DNA of 64,000 nt from Micrococcus sp. (GTDB lineage: Bacteria > Actinomycetota > Actinomycetes > Actinomycetales > Micrococcaceae). The notes below the pieces were generated by a model. That model was not told where the DNA came from, made no database searches, and saw nothing but the letters and a program-made list of their open reading frames with translations. This document shows positions 62,945 through 64,000 of this stretch, one piece after another (the stretch's first letter is position 1; every line of letters begins with the position of its first letter). A program made the translations under genes and the position numbers. Where the stretch lies: NCBI GenBank assembly GCA_029961105.1, contig JASBVO010000002.1:248001-312000 (forward strand), read 5' to 3'.

Positions 62945-63706
62945 ATGAGCAAGAAAGTCCTGATCACCGCGGGCGCCGGCGGTATCGGCTTCGCCACCGC
63001 CACCGCCTTCGCCACCGAAGGCCACCGCGTGCACATCGCCGACATCAACGCCGAGGCCGTCACCGCCGCCGTCGCCTCGCACCAGAACATCACCGGTTCC
63101 GTCACCGACGTCTCCCGCCCCGAGGCCGTCGAGGCCCTGTTCCATGACGTGGCCGCCGAGCTCGGCGGACTGGACGTGCTGGTCAACATGGCCGGCATCG
63201 GCGGACCCACCGCCCCCGCCCACAAGCTTCCCCTCGAGGACTGGAACGCCGTGGTTGGGATCAACCTCACCGGCACGTTCCTGGTCACCCAGCGCGCCAT
63301 CCCGATGCTGAAGGAATCCGACGCCGGCACCATCGTCACCATGTCCTCGCTGGCCGGGCGCTTCGGCTACCCGAACCGCATCGCCTACTCCACCACCAAG
63401 TGGGGCCTGGTGGGCTTCGCCAAGACCCTGGCCCTGGAGCTCGGCGAGTACGGCATCACCTCCAACACCATCCACCCCGGCGCCGTGGCCGGCTCGCGCA
63501 TGGACCGAGTCCTGCAGGGACGCGCCGAGGCCAACGGCACCACCGTCGAGGCCGAGACCGCCAACGCGCTGGCCAACCAGTCGGTCAAGCAGTTCATCGA
63601 TCCAGCCGACATCGCCGCCCTGGTCCTGTTCCTGGCCGGCCCGCACGGCCGCACGATCACCGGCCAGCAGCTGCCCATCGACGGTGACTCCAAGGCCGCC
63701 TCCTGA
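62945..63706 (+). CDS. Short-chain dehydrogenase/reductase (SDR)
   Basis: Classical SDR of 253 residues. The NAD(P) loop is TAGAGGIGFATA, with Asp in HIADIN at the end of the second strand, which favours NAD. NMAG follows, and the catalytic set is Ser in TMSSLAG with Tyr and Lys in AYSTTKWG. C-terminal GPHGRTITGQQLPIDG is typical. The substrate is unknown. AGGAGGG precedes the ATG, a near-ideal site. It is probably co-transcribed with the MFS gene. It could oxidise a secondary alcohol to a ketone for the neighbouring cluster, but nothing in the sequence proves this. Confidence 0.9.
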   Translation: MSKKVLITAGAGGIGFATATAFATEGHRVHIADINAEAVTAAVASHQNITGSVTDVSRPEAVEALFHDVAAELGGLDVLVNMAGIGGPTAPAHKLPLEDWNAVVGINLTGTFLVTQRAIPMLKESDAGTIVTMSSLAGRFGYPNRIAYSTTKWGLVGFAKTLALELGEYGITSNTIHPGAVAGSRMDRVLQGRAEANGTTVEAETANALANQSVKQFIDPADIAALVLFLAGPHGRTITGQQLPIDGDSKAAS

Positions 63707-63757
63707 TGCAGGCCCACACCACGGTCGGACGGACACCCACGCGTATCCGTCCCGCCG

Positions 63758-63976
63758 TCATCTCGGGGTACACCAAGAGGACCGATACTCGTCAGGCCGA
63801 GTTGGGCGGAGCCGTCTGAGATAGGTGACGGCATTCATGTGGAGCTGATGGGCGGCGCAAAGGGCGTGGCATTCCGACTTGGGATCCGGATCGGTCCCAT
63901 CGGCGAGGAGCAGGGTGACAGCCTCGGTAGAACCGACCGCGCTCCGGTCCACGAGGTCGTAGAGCCGCAATGTCAC
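63758..63976 (-). CDS. Small hypothetical protein, possibly 5'-truncated by the window edge
   Basis: A 72-codon frame with GTG at 63974-63976 and a GGAGGGG site just before it. The frame also stays open to the right edge, so it could be the end of a larger gene. STEAVTLLLADGTDPDPKS resembles one ankyrin-type repeat; the rest (HALCAAHQLHMNAVTYLRRL) is unassigned. Codon use is less GC-biased than in neighbours. The region between the SDR stop and this frame holds nothing else I can recognise. Confidence 0.4.
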   Translation of the reverse strand: MTLRLYDLVDRSAVGSTEAVTLLLADGTDPDPKSECHALCAAHQLHMNAVTYLRRLRPTRPDEYRSSWCTPR

Positions 63977-64000
63977 GCCCCTCCGGCCACGGCGCGGGAA

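Overview
The window is about 70 percent GC, densely coded chromosomal DNA from an actinobacterium. Family-level features suggest the Micrococcales (Micrococcus/Citricoccus/Arthrobacter-like). These features are a lysC with a nested beta-subunit start, a purS-purQ-purL operon, very GC-rich third codon positions, frequent GTG/TTG starts and 4-base ATGA/GTGA gene overlaps. The genus is my inference. I saw no tRNA, rRNA, CRISPR array, prophage or intact insertion sequence.

Layout. 1-1975: an ABC exporter whose permease runs off the left edge. 2193-3479: aspartokinase. 3611-6712: a large secreted subtilase. 6987-8711: three small housekeeping or unknown genes. 8880-12297: purSQL. 12461-13339: a DUF1206 membrane protein. 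13429-21897: one long minus-strand directon, ureABCEFGD followed by a Fec-type metal ABC transporter that probably feeds nickel to urease. 22230-24033: an ABM-domain protein, a CoA-binding protein and an MpaB-like oxygenase. 24239-30739: a CtpE-like P-type ATPase, a sulfide:quinone-oxidoreductase-like flavoprotein without the usual cysteines, malic enzyme and a YtxH/LEA-like protein. 30860-37391: a DHA2 exporter and a cytochrome P450 with TetR and LysR regulators, a 3Fe-4S ferredoxin and a ferredoxin reductase. 37557-44857: a sulfur-scavenging regulon with MetNIQ, two flavin monooxygenases and a DszC-like enzyme, carrying two SAM-I riboswitches. 45154-47507: an OsmC-like protein coupled to a sodium:solute symporter.

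47979-59839 is the most unusual part. An IclR regulator, an acetoacetate-CoA ligase and an acid transporter face a six-gene operon. The operon encodes a biotin carrier, a biotin carboxylase, a pyruvate-carboxylase-type carboxyltransferase, a HAD phosphatase and a PEP synthase split into two proteins as in phenylphosphate synthase. I propose that this set phosphorylates the enol of a ketone, carboxylates it through biotin and activates the resulting 3-oxoacid as its CoA ester. In effect this would be a biotin-dependent acetone or methyl-ketone carboxylase built from pyruvate-handling enzymes. The divergent promoter region holds two inverted repeats with the same 7-3-7 architecture, candidate sites for the IclR protein.

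60038-63706 holds a YWTD propeller protein, a TetR regulator, an MFS transporter and a short-chain dehydrogenase. A strong palindrome lies in the TetR/MFS gap. The right edge carries a small, possibly truncated ORF.
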